Shown: positions 1-10,079 of the stretch, piece after piece | How positions within the stretch are numbered: position 1 is the first letter of the stretch | How the letters are laid out: each line of letters opens with the position of its first letter | Assembly: GCA_039583875.1 (NCBI GenBank) | Contig: CM077166.1 | Span: forward strand, 76,858,564 to 76,922,563 | From: Platanthera guangdongensis | Lineage: Eukaryota > Streptophyta > Magnoliopsida > Asparagales > Orchidaceae | DNA: 64,000 nucleotides | Direction: 5' to 3' | Position numbers and translations under genes: made by a program | Notes under the pieces: generated by a model | What the model was told of the DNA's origin: nothing | The model's input: the letters and a program-made list of their open reading frames with translations, nothing else | Databases searched by the model: none

Positions 1-480
1 GTCTGAAATTTATAGGAATTTTTCTGGAAAGTCACGCCCGTGACTAGGGGGCGTGTAAGGTGCGGAACCGTTCTATTGAAAGCCCGGGAACGTTGGGAGA
101 AAAACCGTCAAAATTGTTGTTTTGCAGGTCATGTCCCTAAGTCACGCCCGTGACCTAGGGCGTGTCTATACTGTTACTGGAAACGGCGGGAAATCGAAAC
201 GGCGAGAATTAATTTGGCAGTTGTTGAAGAGGGCACGCCCCTAGGTCACGCCTGTGACCTAGGGCGTGTAATCTTGAAACTGCATGGATCTAAAACTGGC
301 TTCATAATTTTGCAGCACGCCTGAGCTGGATGTCACGCCCGTGAGTCGCGCCTGTGTTCGAGGCGTGTAAATTTAATCTGACGTGAAAATGTAATTTGGA
401 GCTTCTATATCGGTCACGACCACCTGACACGCCCGTGACCTGAGGATTACGCCCGTGATCGAGGCGTGTAATTGGCATTT
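1..480. repeat. Palindrome-rich tandem array, about 103-bp unit
   Basis: Five units are spaced about 100 to 108 bp apart, judged from the repeated GGCGTGTA core at roughly 52, 160, 262, 361 and 464. Each unit carries a short inverted repeat of the type GTCACGCCCGTGAC together with CACGCCC facing GGGCGTG. Sequence between the palindromes is poorly conserved. No coding frame is seen. The array runs off the left edge, so its full length is unknown. By analogy with the hairpin arrays inside the long LTRs at 34 and 44 kb it may lie inside an LTR, but that is inference. Confidence 0.7.
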
Positions 481-639
481 TTCCAGTTTTCCTCGGTTTC
501 TTCTCCTGATCAGTTCTGTCGGATTCAAATTGATAATTGAAGCCCAGATTGCCCTGAAAATAGAAAAGAAATAAATTAGAGACTAAATTAATAAAATAAA
601 ACTAAAATAATAAATTATTAAATAAAACTATATAAAAAT
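481..639. other. AT-rich spacer, nothing recognised
   Basis: This AT-rich spacer separates two palindromic arrays. I see no ORF, RNA gene or repeat boundary in it. Confidence 0.4.
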
Positions 640-1000
640 AACGATAAACTTAGAGTTATCCGCCAGAATTTTTGGCAGATTCTTCTGCGGCTTTGACTAC
701 TTGAGCTTTACTCAACGCATCTAGCTCTGGGCGTTGAGTGAATTGCTTTCACTCAACGCTTCTGGACTTAACCAGATTTCTGTCTTGGCAATGCTGAGAC
801 TTTGACTGTCTAGTTTTTACTCAACGCTTAAGGTCACATGTCGTTGAGTGAACTGTCTTCATTCAACGCCTATGGATTTAGACAGATTTCTGTTTTTTCA
901 GCATTCTTTCATGTGTCCACCTGTCATCGTTACTTAGACAACTTGTCTAATCAGTGTAACAAGTAACCACCTGCATACATAGAACTTAGGGTATGCATCA
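640..1000 (-). repeat. LTR fragment with GCGTTGAGTGA/TCACTCAACGC hairpins
   Basis: This stretch carries several copies of the palindrome GCGTTGAGTGA...TCACTCAACGC. Read on the minus strand, it shows the same phrase order as the LTRs at 34.0-34.9 kb and 44.7-45.4 kb: a segment like 'taagtccataggcgttgagtg', then a hairpin, then the next segment. It is therefore most likely a diverged, truncated LTR of the same Ty1/copia-like family in minus orientation. No primer site or LTR end is visible. Confidence 0.6.
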
Positions 1001-1189
1001 AATACAAACATGTGTATGTCATTGTCTTGTAGGCCTTCTTCACATCTGGGACATTGTGATCAATGAACCCAACAGGAGGCTATCACAAATGTTGGAGGGA
1101 TTTCTTCTCAGAATCCAACGGTCCTCTCAGAGTGTCCATTGTGTATAGTTATATAAATATATAATTTAGGCATTATTGTTGGGTTTTCC

Positions 1190-1285
1190 ATCTGAGATTA
1201 TGACTAAAGATAGGGCACAATGGCGGCAAAGGATCCATATAGCCGACCCCACTATAGTGGGATAAAGGCTTGAGTGTTGTAGTTT
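1190..1285 (+). mobile_element. RTE-type LINE, 3' terminal scrap
   Basis: About 95 bp match the last part of the LINE copies ending near 4235 and 48600: the codons for KDRAQWRQRIH, then the segment CCGACCCCACTATAGTGGGATAAAGG, given here as two overlapping short landmarks, and a GTTG-rich end. A GTTGGGTTTTC phrase occurs on both sides (about 1169 and 1291), which could be a target duplication but also simple repetition. It is a dead 5'-truncated insertion. Confidence 0.7.
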
Positions 1286-1885
1286 ATTGTTGGGTTTTCT
1301 ATGTGGGCACACATCACAGTGCAAAGTGGAAAAATTCTACCCAAAACAAGAAGATGGATCTTGCGATAACCATTAATCAAGAAATAAAATAAAAAATACT
1401 TGTGCGGAATCGAGTCACAACTCGATCTAACTGCTTCAGAAATTGTTGTGCTTCAGTGACGGGATCCTATTCCAGGTTATCTCATTCTTCTTCAGCTGGT
1501 TCGAAATCAACAACTGTAGGTTGTTTGAGTTCACGCATAACTAGATTTGCGGCTTTATGGATAATCCACACTTACGCCAAGAAACGCCTCGCTTGCGTCG
1601 AATGGAGGCAGGCTGGAAGAAAGATCGGGGTCTTCGTCTCCACAGATTGTTATATCTGGTTTCAAGAGAAGATCACCAGCGTTAGGTCAAACCCCGCCGC
1701 ACACGCCATCGCCGTTTTTCAGGACTTTTGGAAAGGTCTCGGGAGAATGCTTTAAAGCAAAACCATAGATTCGAAATTATATTTATATATAATCATCATC
1801 AAACTGAGTTCAACTTCAGTAGGAATCATCCTAAGAACAGATAAGTTGGGTTAAGGGTTTAAAAAGGAGAAGAAACAGTCCAGAT
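1286..1885. other. No recognised gene; 117-codon ORF of unknown meaning
   Basis: An open frame of 117 codons (1402-1755, plus) shows no motif I know and is probably chance or part of a retroelement leader. AT-rich sequence follows to 1885. Nothing else is supported. Confidence 0.3.
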
Positions 1886-2215
1886 AGCTTTTAGTCGACT
1901 AGCTTGATAGTCTAGTCGAATTCTAATAGTCGATTGGCTAGACCATCTAGTCAACTTTGTCCAGTCTATACTAAAACAGTCTAGACGAATTCTTCTAGTC
2001 GATCGGCTAGACCATCTAGTCGATTTTGTCCAGTCTATACTGAAACAGTCTAGAGGAATTCTTCTAGTCGATCGGCTAGAGCATCTAGTCTTTTTCTTTT
2101 AGTCGATCGGTTAGACCTTTCCAGTCGATCCTGTCCAGTCTATACTGAAATAGTTTAGACAAATTCTTTTAGTCGATCGGCTAGACCATCTAGTTGATCG
2201 GCTTGACATGTCTAG
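1886..2215. repeat. 69-bp tandem array with TAGTCGA palindromes
   Basis: Units of about 69 bp repeat four to five times; the phrase CAGTCTAGACGAATTC near 1978 recurs as CAGTCTAGAGGAATTC near 2047. Each unit contains TAGTCGATCGGCTAGACCA, a partly palindromic core (TAGTCGA, TCTAGTCGA). The last units are degenerate. This is the third unrelated palindrome-bearing array in the first 2.3 kb. Confidence 0.75.
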
Positions 2216-2689
2216 CCGACATTAATCAAGATGGCATACACCATGTCACCTTGAGTTTTAGTCGATATCACCATATCGACATGCAATCAAGTCGATATAG
2301 ACTTTCTCCCACTCATCCAGGTTTTGGTTTCACACCCATATCCTATATGAGTCGAGCCACCCCGATCATGTATTCAATTTGTCGTGCGTAATTATATGTA
2401 ACCTCATAAGCTCATATTACGTTGTCAACGAAACTAACTCGTTGACTACTTCCAGATCACATAAAACCCTAACAATTATCACCTATTATCATTCTATCAT
2501 AGTATCTCAGATAGGTTCAAGTACCTTTAAACTAAGGAAGTCGTTGAAACCCTCTCAGGGTACTCTCCCATCACCTGCTCTCAATAGCTTGCCAAATAAA
2601 CTAGATCTCTAGGAGTGTCAACAGTGTATAGCATTAGGTGCCCACTGCTAAGTATTTATTCTTGTTTCCTAGAATTCTCTGATCCTGTC
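2216..2689. other. Intergenic, no gene recognised
   Basis: The small open frames here lack recognisable domains. Scattered GTCGATAT and AGTCGA words look like decayed continuation of the preceding array. No RNA gene seen. Confidence 0.3.
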
Positions 2690-3610
2690 ACCTCCTCTCC
2701 CTCACCAAATTTGTCAGTGAACTATCTTCCATAAGCAGGACACAATATCCATCATCCCAAAATAGTATCATGCAGCACGTCGAGGGATGTCCATCCATTG
2801 CCCCCTTCTTCCCCTCCCGCATACCACTAGTAACCATCCCTGGGTACCTTGCATCCCCTACCCAAGCCAATCCAATCCATTCCATCTGGTGCAACCACCC
2901 CACAGCACCCCACATGTTAGCTGACCACCCTAAAACCCCTCCAAACAGCCAATCAACCACCCTTGTTCCCCCACCCAACACCAGCCTGCTGCCTCTACAG
3001 CAGTCGCCTTCCCTCTCCCTCCCCTCCTGTCAACCGTCGACCATCACCTCACTTCAGCTACACCCTCCAGCTACCATAAATATAGCCTTGCCAAGTTCCC
3101 TATACCACCCCCATAAAAATCAGTCCACACACAATCCATACCCATTCCAATCAGCCACCGTAGCTCCTTCGATTACTAGATTTCAACCCTTGGCTTACGA
3201 CCACTTATTCATGAGTTTTACTGATTGGTTTTATTATTCTCAGTATTATTGTATGGACCGAATAACATAAATTTTTATGGATGCGTACTTATGTTAGTAC
3301 CCTTGTTCTTGTGATTAAGAGTGATTTGTAAGATCCATTTAACTAATGGCCCTCCAATCAGAGGAAGTCCTATTTTGTTCAATCACTATTGTTTGCATTT
3401 CACTAACGTGTTAACTGCTAATTCTTTATATTTTATTTTCATTTGTGATTTATTGTGGGATCCCTCATTGCATGTGCACATCATCCTAGGATTTGATTCC
3501 TTGATAGTACATTTAGGGTTTGCATTATTAAATTTCATTCTCACATCCCTACCGTGTGTCGAATTTGATATCAGAACCTAAGGTTTAGACTGCATTTTTG
3601 ATATCAGAAC
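2690..3610 (+). mobile_element. LTR-like repeat with decayed primer-binding site
   Basis: A C/T-rich first half (2700-3100) and an AT-rich second half match, diverged but in the same order, a second copy at 15040-15790. Shared phrases include 'tttatggatg', 'gttagt..ccttgtt', 'gtgatttattgtggga' and 'atcctagga'. The repeat ends near 3565 in TTGATATCAGAACCTAAGG, which looks like an initiator-Met tRNA primer site (TTGGTATCAGAGCC) with G-to-A decay. That primer-like segment is itself duplicated after 32 bp (about 3568 and 3599). I read it as a truncated Ty3/gypsy-type LTR plus leader. The 166-codon ORF inside (2770-3270) is proline-rich and probably not a protein. Confidence 0.55.
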
Positions 3611-4260
3611 CTAAGGTCAGCTATCGTAGATATTTCCCGAAGTGAGTGTTTTAAATATCTTGGATCGATAGTTCAAAAAGACAGAGGTATTGATAAAGAT
3701 GTGACACGTAGAATCCAAGCGGGTGGGGGTTGGTTGAAGTGGAGAGGCGCGTCAGGGATCTTATGTGATTGCAAAATACCACTAAAACTTAAGGACAAGT
3801 TTTACCGTACTGCAATTAGGCCCGTGATGCTCTATGGTTCTGAGTGTTGGGCAGTGAATTGTGTACGAGCAAAAAATGGGAGTTGTGGAGATGAGAATGC
3901 TTAGGTGGACGTGTGGGCGCACGAGATTGGATAAAATTAGGAATGAAAGTAACAGGGATAAGACAGGGGTAGCACAAACTGCAGAGAAGATGCGAGAAGC
4001 TCGTCTAAGATGGTTTGGACAAGTACAAAGGAGACCATTAGAGGCACTTGTTAGGCGTTGTGAGTCTAGTCACTAGGCATGTTAAACGAGGGAGGGGTAG
4101 ACCAATAAAGACTTGGAATGAAACTGTAAGGAAAGACATGATGTACTTAAGCATTAGTGAGATTATGACAAAAGATAGGGCACAATGGCGACAAAGGATC
4201 CATATAACCGACCCCACTATAGTGGGATAAAGGATTGAGTGTTGTTGAGTAGTACGATAT
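3611..4260 (+). pseudogene. RTE-type LINE, 3' part of reverse transcriptase ORF
   Basis: Conceptual translation over several frames gives the C-terminal third of an RTE-clade LINE polyprotein. Recognisable phrases are 'FKYLGSIVQKD', 'RRIQAGG', 'SGILCD', 'LKLKDKFYRTAIRPVMLYGSECWA', given here by its start LKLKDKFY and end SECWA, then '[12 protein letters not shown]', '[10 protein letters not shown]' and 'GRGRPIKTWNETV'. The end 'DRAQWRQRIH' is followed by a short GTTG-rich tail near 4240. The RT active-site part is missing, so this is a 5'-truncated insertion, the usual fate of LINEs. At least two frameshifts (near 3870 and 4050) show it is dead. It starts directly after the LTR-like repeat. 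Full sister copies lie at 47.4-49.9 kb. Confidence 0.8.
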
Positions 4261-4513
4261 TTAGGACTCATGTCTAGCTTGATCTTCATTTGTATTACGC
4301 AGTGATAGAGCATATAGGTTCAATTATGACAGTTATGATAGCCACCAATCTCCTCTGTTTGAGAAACAAAAGTATGTCCATGAAACTCTTTTGATAAAGT
4401 TGGTTCATAAATCCAATTTTGATGTATACTCGATAAAAATAACTAACATAATGAATACTATTATTTTTCTGATCCGTAAAATTAACAGAAAAGACAGATA
4501 TAAATCTTAATTT

Positions 4514-4684
4514 ATGGTCAAAAATTCATTAATTTCAGTTATTACACAAGAAGAAAAAGAAGAAAAAGAAGAAAATAGTGGATTTGTTGAATTTCAAGTA
4601 TTCAATTTTACCAACAAGATAAGAAAACTTACTTTACATTTAGAATTGCACAAAAGAGATTTTTTATCGCAAAGAGGTCTACGA
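4514..4684 (+). pseudogene. rps15: Plastid rps15 fragment (30S ribosomal protein uS15), 5' part
   Basis: The ATG at 4514 opens a frame reading [19 protein letters not shown], then [11 protein letters not shown] and SQRGLR, which is the amino-terminal part of plastid uS15, a 16S-rRNA-binding protein of the small subunit. About 57 codons are present out of a usual length near 90. After SQRGLR the frame runs into ndhH sequence out of phase, so the RNA-binding C-terminal part is gone. An EKE repeat (GAAGAAAAA units, 4549-4575) looks slightly expanded. The copy cannot make a working protein. Confidence 0.85.
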
Positions 4685-4907
4685 ATTGTTAAAACAAGAA
4701 CTTTATGTAAGGGTAGAATCTCCAAAGGGAGAATTAGGAATTTATTTAATAGGAGATAGTAGTGTCTTTCCCTGGAGATGGAAAATTCGTCCACCCGATT
4801 TCATCAATTTGCAAATTCTTCCTCAGCTAGTTAAAAGAGTGAAATTGGCTGATATCATGACGATACTAGGGAGTATAGATATCATTATGGGAGAAGTTGA
4901 TCGTTGA
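4681..4907 (+). pseudogene. ndhH: Plastid ndhH fragment (NDH complex 49-kDa subunit), 3' end
   Basis: The frame gives [19 protein letters not shown], then [16 protein letters not shown] and [19 protein letters not shown], ending at TGA 4905-4907. This is the carboxy end of NdhH, a catalytic-core subunit of the chloroplast NDH complex involved in cyclic electron flow. Only about 75 of nearly 390 codons remain. The join to rps15 falls in CGAATTGTTA, where a few bases could belong to either gene, as expected of end joining with microhomology. The deletion must have removed about 1.2 kb or more relative to an ordinary plastome. Confidence 0.85.
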
Positions 4908-4908
4908 A

Positions 4909-5462
4909 ATGATAATTGATACGACAGAAGTACAAACTAGTAATTCTTTTTTATAAATTAGAATCCTTAAAAGAAGTCTTTGGACTCCTATGGATTTTTG
5001 TGGCCATTTTAACCTTTGTCTTAGGAATCACAATGGGGGTATTAGTCATTGTGTGGTTAGAAAGAAAAATATCCGCAGCAATGCAACAACATATTGGACC
5101 TGAATATTCCGGCCCATTAGGGATTCTTCAAGCTTTAGCGGATGGAACCAAACTACTTTTGAAGGAGGATCTTCTTCCATCGAGAGAGAATATTCGTTTG
5201 TTTAGGGTAGGGCCTTCTATAGCGGTTATATCAATTCTACTAAGTTATGTAGTAATTTCTTCTGGATATCACCTTGTTTTAGCTGATCTCAGTATAGGTG
5301 TTTTTTTATGGATTGCCATTTCAAGCATTGTACCCATAGGTCTTCTTATGTCAGGATATGGATCAAATAATAAGTATTCCTTTTTAGGCGGTCTACGAGC
5401 TGCAGCTCAATTAATTAGTTATGAAATATCATTAACTATATGTGTATTAGCAATATCTCTAC
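4909..5462 (+). pseudogene. ndhA: Plastid ndhA exon 1 (NDH membrane subunit), frameshifted
   Basis: The native start is ATG 4909, one base after the ndhH stop, as in plastomes. It reads [14 protein letters not shown] and then hits TAA because the T run at 4947-4952 has one T too many. Downstream, in another frame from about 4953, the rest of exon 1 is open: [86 protein letters not shown]. NdhA is the membrane subunit that anchors the hydrophilic arm of the NDH complex. The exon ends near 5462, and exon 2 is absent from the window. The open frame after the shift suggests a fairly young insertion. Confidence 0.85.
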
Positions 5463-5810
5463 ATGTGATTCATTGGAACATGAACTTTTTTTTCTCTTTT
5501 CTAGAAAAGAGATAAAAAAATGAATTTAAATTTAAATACAATAGAAATCTAATTCAATAGGTAAATAATGTAAATGAAATAATATAATATTTTTTTACTC
5601 AACATTTTAGTTCGATGAGTTAAACCAGATAGTTATATGAGTGAAACAAAACTGCTACTCAATTTGCAGTAAAAAAAATCACATTCCCTAGAGTATAAGA
5701 AGGAAATTGAAGTAAACATAAGTTGTTTATCCAAAGATTAAAATTATTTGATTAATCATCATATTACGATGATTTTCATCACCCGCGGCCCTCCATTTGT
5801 AGAGATCATG
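5463..5810 (+). other. ndhA group II intron, 5' part
   Basis: Sequence after exon 1 (ATGTGATTCATTGGAACATG, then a poly-purine stretch and GTTGTTTATCCAAAGATTA) looks like the 5' part of the plastid ndhA intron. A group II intron should begin GTGYG; here the boundary reads ACATGTG, consistent with a CpG-to-CA change, as methylated nuclear copies tend to show, but I cannot compare with the source plastome. The intron breaks off near 5800, where retrotransposon-like sequence begins. Confidence 0.65.
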
Positions 5811-5839
5811 CTAACCCTTTGATACGAATTGTTTTTGTT

Positions 5840-6260
5840 AGAGGCGATTACTACAATGAGTATCATGGATCTTATGGAGTATTTTTACAAGGATGACATT
5901 ATGTGAAGATTTAGACAGGATGTGTCATCATTTGACAATCAATTAGACTCAAAGAGGTTTATGTATTGGATTGTATACATTGAATTTAATTTTGATTGCT
6001 ATGAGATATGTGAAGAGTATTATGTAACGCTTTACTAAAAAGAAGCTTCAAGATCTGGCAAAAGACTATTGGAATGGCCTGGAGTGTAGGATATAGTGTG
6101 GTCTTCACCTTTTACCACGAAAGGAAAATATAAAGTGGAGAGTTAAGCAAGAAATATTGCTTTGCAACCTATAAATTTAAGCTCCTAGATCAGCTATATG
6201 CCAATTATATAGATCCATTCGATTAACATGTTGTGAGAGTGAAATTCAGGAGTAAGTTGT
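5840..6260 (+). pseudogene. Ty3/gypsy gag relic, heavily decayed
   Basis: The layout resembles the gag copies at 11740-12330 and 59590-60033: a 'W..YIEFNFDCYE' segment, then 'KEASRSGKRLLEW', then sequence like 'LLDQLYANYIDPF'. The shared pattern is the capsid region that reads 'DWL.DMD.YF' followed by 'RFAKMKL' in the better copy at 59.6 kb. Stops occur every 20 to 40 codons, and no start or zinc knuckle is visible. Assigned by resemblance to sister copies. Confidence 0.45.
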
Positions 6261-7010
6261 TTAACTGAAATCCTACGACCGCAAGAAAGTTCAGAATATT
6301 CAGCACAGCAGCCCGGGAGGGCAATGTTAAGGAGTCCGCCCAGACTCTCATTTTTTATTGGCAAACCCAATAGTCTTCTCCTTCAAAGCCCAGGCAATCA
6401 CTCCTTCTGAGTCCGCTCGGCCAAGTGCTCCAGTTATTTGCAAGCCAGCTAATGCCTTTCCAAGTAGTCTGGGTGGATTGTTCTTCAACGTCTGTGTAGC
6501 CCAGTAGCACAAGACAATGCATTACAGACGGCTTCTTTCTCGATAACTCAGGCGATCATGTCTTCGTAGTCCACCCGACATGACAGCTTGCTCAACTCTA
6601 CATGCCATACACAGCTCTTTTCCTGAAGCTTGCGTGGACATCTCTATGATATCTGTGCGGTCTAGTTTTTTAATCCATTTGCAACTCCTAGTGGCTAACC
6701 CAACTAGAGCTCGGTGCAGACACACGTTTGTGCCCATCTTGATGTTGCGAACTCCTCCTAGTTGCGAACTCTCTTTTGTAACCATTTACCAGTGATCAAT
6801 AAAATCATCTGCAACACAGAGTTGCCATTGCGGGAAGTTTTATCTCGTAGCTTGCGACATCCTCTCATCCGCTCCCAGCTTGTCCATAACGACCTCAAAG
6901 TAGCTGGCCACTCGCAGTACACCCTCTGCTTCTCTGTTTACAGAGTATAAAGTCGTGGGAGCAATTTCTACACCAACAGAACGAGCATGTCACCTTTAGA
7001 TTGAGTTGGC
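6261..7010. other. Probable LTR/leader of the following gypsy relic
   Basis: Repeated words such as AGTCCGCCCAGAC, AGTCCGCTCGGCC and AGTCCACCCGAC (6330-6580) suggest LTR-type sequence. It lies just upstream of a Tat-like gag relic. No LTR ends, primer site or target duplication could be fixed. The ORFs in it on both strands show no known domain. Confidence 0.3.
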
Positions 7011-7174
7011 TGAGAAATAACAAGTCATCATGGATAGCCACGAACAAGAGGTATTCTCAAAAAAGGTTCCTTCCCCGACTCAGGGGAGGCAGTTTCCAAA
7101 GATGATCTTGACTGGATACTAGAGTAAAAATTTGATACGATAATACACACTATCTCCCAGATGGTACACAACGG

Positions 7175-8600
7175 GTGGCAATTCTTATTGGGGGAGTTGT
7201 GACTCCTTTCAACTGTCTACCCGTACTTATGACTATGCGCACTCGTAATGAAGAGTTTGACGCCACTCGCTGTGACTTCTATAAAGCAGTCATGTCGTCC
7301 AGCCCGAAAAGGGTGCTGAATTTCCACGAAGAGCATGGATACCCTCCTGTCATTGAGAAAGCGAAATCTCCTCATTTTTCTGACTATGGCCGTTGGGAAC
7401 CTATCCCAAACGGATTCAGAGAGCCACACCTTCCATGGTTCACGAGGAGGGAGGACCCTTACAATCATCTGCAGGCTTTCGAGTCTGGAACTTCTATGAG
7501 TACCTAAAGCGATGGGATCCATTGCAGGTTGTTTGCCACCACATTCGATGGCAAAGCAAGAAAGTGGTTGTATAAGTTGCCCTCCCAGAAGGTAAGTACC
7601 TTTGGAGATTTTTGAAGGGAAATTCTTTTGAGGTTTGCCACCTCAAGGAAGAGGAATAGTGGCGCTCTCTTCCAAATCAGGAAGGGAGCAAATGAAACCT
7701 TGTCCCACTTCGTGGATAGGTTTCAAGAAGACATTTTAGGGATCAACGATGTGAATCCCTCTATGTATCAATATGCTCTTACTTGTGGCCTTCAAGGAGA
7801 ACTTTTCAAGTTTGAGGTGAGCTGAAGGCCACCTAGCTCATATCAAGCAAACCACTTCATGGAAGGAGAGACAACCAACCTTTATTTTCTCTCCTCCATC
7901 AGTCAACTGATTTGAGAGAAGCATGAAGGAAGTTATTTCGCCCAGTCTCTTACTATCTCTTAGTGGACGCAAAAACGTCTCCTAGACTTCTTTCACCAAC
8001 TGGAACAACATTGAAGGAACTTCCATCATCGTCGTCCACATGTCTCTCATCAGCAATTCCAGCTGATAAGGCCTTAGCGGCCTCTTTCCCGTCAAAGTAA
8101 AAGGCATGCTCCTTCCCAACTAGCTCCCCATTAATATCAGCCATCTTCTTCTGAGACCCGACCTCCACCAACATACACTGCTCAAGGGGAGTATCATGAC
8201 TCGCAGGAGTCATATACTAATCTCATTCTCCCCATGGAGGAGGTAGTCCAAATTCTGCAAAAGCTGACAGGCTTCAGGAGACCACACAGTCTCAAGTCAG
8301 ACTTGGGGAATCGCAATCTAAATCTCTGTTGTGAGTTCCACGGAAAGAGGGGGCATTATACAGAAGTTGTTGGGCTCTCAGTAACCTCACAGAAAAGAAA
8401 TTAAAAGTCAACATGCTTTAAGAGTTGGTAGCCCGGAATCTGAACGACAAGCCTAGTTCTGCCAAGAGGAAGTTGTTGAGGTACACCTCTCAGGTCAATG
8501 GGAGTGTGTTGAACACAAATATTTCGGGTCCCTTGGGAGCATTTGACTGTGTAAAGACAGAGAGAACATCCCAAGCATATGGAGCAAGGATGACTTAGAT
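7175..8600 (+). pseudogene. Ty3/gypsy (Tat/Ogre-like) gag relic
   Basis: Reading across frames gives the retrotransposon gag order: 'DPYNHLQAFESGTSMS' (7455-7503), 'TTFDGKARKWLYKLPSQKVS' (about 7540-7600), 'LRFATSRKRNSGALFQIRKG' then 'ETLSHFVDRFQEDI' (7628-7740) and 'YALTCGLQGELFKFE'. Further on, 'LPMEEVVQILQKLTGF' and 'CEFHGKRGHYTE' (8230-8370) mark the finger-like region typical of Tat-lineage gag. Gag would build the intracellular particle. Several frameshifts (about 7505, 7615, 7825) and many stops follow, so it is dead. No protease or RT is found downstream; a tandem array begins at 8680. Lineage is judged from motif style only. Confidence 0.7.
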
Positions 8601-8679
8601 GAACGCTTAAAATAAGTGATAAATATCGTTTGAACCTCTATTTCTTTTTATATACCTCATGATGATGCAGGATGAACAA

Positions 8680-9262
8680 GACGATTTTAATTTCCCTAAG
8701 ATGGAGATTTCAAATTCAACCTAGAAAAGGGTTGGTTGCTCGCATTTGAAATCTTACGAGAGGATGGTTATTTATACAAATTGTAATCCCCCCTAAGATG
8801 GAGATTTCATATTCAACCTAGAAAAAAATTGTTCACATGTATTTGATATCTTAGGGAGGGATGGTTACTTAAACAAATTTTAATCACCCATAAGATGAAG
8901 ATTTCGGGTTCAAACTCAAAAAAGATTATTCGCTCGCGTTTAAAATCTTAGGGAGGGATGGTTGTACAAATTTTAACCCCCCTAAGAAGAAAATTTCAGG
9001 TTCAACCGAAAAAAAAGATTGTTCTCCTGTGTTTGAAATCTTAGAGAGAGATGATGGCTTATACAAAATATTAATTCCCCTAGGATGGAGATTTTAGGTC
9101 CAACCTTAAAAAAAGGTTGTTCTCCCGTATTTGAAATCTTAGGGACGAATGGTGGCCTATACAAAATACTAATCGCATATAAGATGGAAATTTCAGGTTC
9201 AACCTAGAAAAAGGTTGTTTGCTCGTGTTTGAAATCGTAAGGAGTGATGGTTACTCATACAA
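8680..9262. repeat. Tandem array of about 95-bp units, six copies
   Basis: The phrase CTAAGATGGAGATTTC (with variants) starts near 8697, 8795, 8890, 8983, 9079 and 9177, so the period is 93 to 98 bp. Each unit contains 'ttcaacctagaaaaa.gttgtt', 'gtttgaaatcttag', 'gagggatggtta' and 'tacaaattttaat'. Copies differ by roughly 10 to 25 percent by eye. It directly follows a Tat-like gag relic. Known Tat/Ogre elements often carry such arrays in their non-coding internal regions, so it probably belongs to that element. Confidence 0.8.
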
Positions 9263-9747
9263 AACCACCAAGTCGTTGGATCCTACTTGAACTGTCACTA
9301 ATTGAAGCAAAAATGAGTTGTAATACTGTTACGGGTGAGTATGAAGAGGCCTCGTCGTGGAGGATCTACATGCACAGGACCCAGCCCACTGACGTCGGAG
9401 GTGACCGCGGGAACTACTGCTCTTTGAGTAATTTCATTTGGATCATTCATGTTTTTTACTATTCACACACCTAAATTCTAGCCATTCACACCCTGTTCTT
9501 ATAAGAGGTGTTGTAAGTTTTCATTCAGATTATTTTGGATGAATCAAGGAATCAAGGTTGCTCCCTAATAGTTCCATCTCCCCTATTCCTCCCCCCCATC
9601 CCACATGTGAAGTTGTGGCATTCTTCCTCTTCTGGTTCGTAATATTTGGTCCAACCTGCAGGCCGCCCACTCGTCCTGTCGGTCAACCCCTACCACCTTC
9701 CGCCGAACCAGCCGCCCCGGTCGATCTCTCCAACCAGACAGCTATGT
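9263..9747. other. No recognised gene
   Basis: Short unrelated ORFs only (a 76-codon frame at 9244-9474 and a proline-rich 64-codon frame at 9558-9752). No repeat boundary or RNA gene seen. Confidence 0.3.
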
Positions 9748-10079
9748 TTTGAAAGGCGCCCCTGAGACGCCGGGCGCACGCAGCCACGCCCTGGCAAGGC
9801 AAAGGCAGGCGATGTGCCTCAGGTGCGCGCCTCGCGAGCCTACCCGGCGCGCCTTCAAGTATGGCCCGGTCTAAACCTAAAAACTGGTTCATTTCATAAC
9901 ATTAGGGTTCATTTTTTTCGCATCCTTTTTAGGGCTAAGAATCAAATAGTTGTCGATGCTCTTCTTTCCTGACTCACGTCCTCCCGGCTCCTCCGCTCTC
10001 CTTCGTTCTTCTCGCCGGAGTCACCACCGCTCCTCTAGCCGGCGCCGCTCTTCTTTTTGAAGTCTCGTCTTCATTCTTC

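Larger units (their letters stand above)
4440..5810 (+). other. Nuclear plastid DNA insertion (NUPT): rps15-ndhH-ndhA
   Basis: The block holds the rps15 start, the ndhH end, ndhA exon 1 and the beginning of the ndhA group II intron, in the order and orientation of land-plant plastid genomes. It is a nuclear copy: retrotransposon DNA abuts it on both sides, the genes carry frameshifts, and most of rps15 and ndhH is missing through an internal deletion near 4684. The left limit (AT-rich rps15 upstream spacer) and right limit (intron sequence ending near 5800) are approximate. Confidence 0.85.

Noticed and set aside
4514..5515. A functional plastid gene cluster
   Set aside because: Frameshift in ndhA, loss of most of rps15 and ndhH, and retrotransposons on both sides show a nuclear copy.
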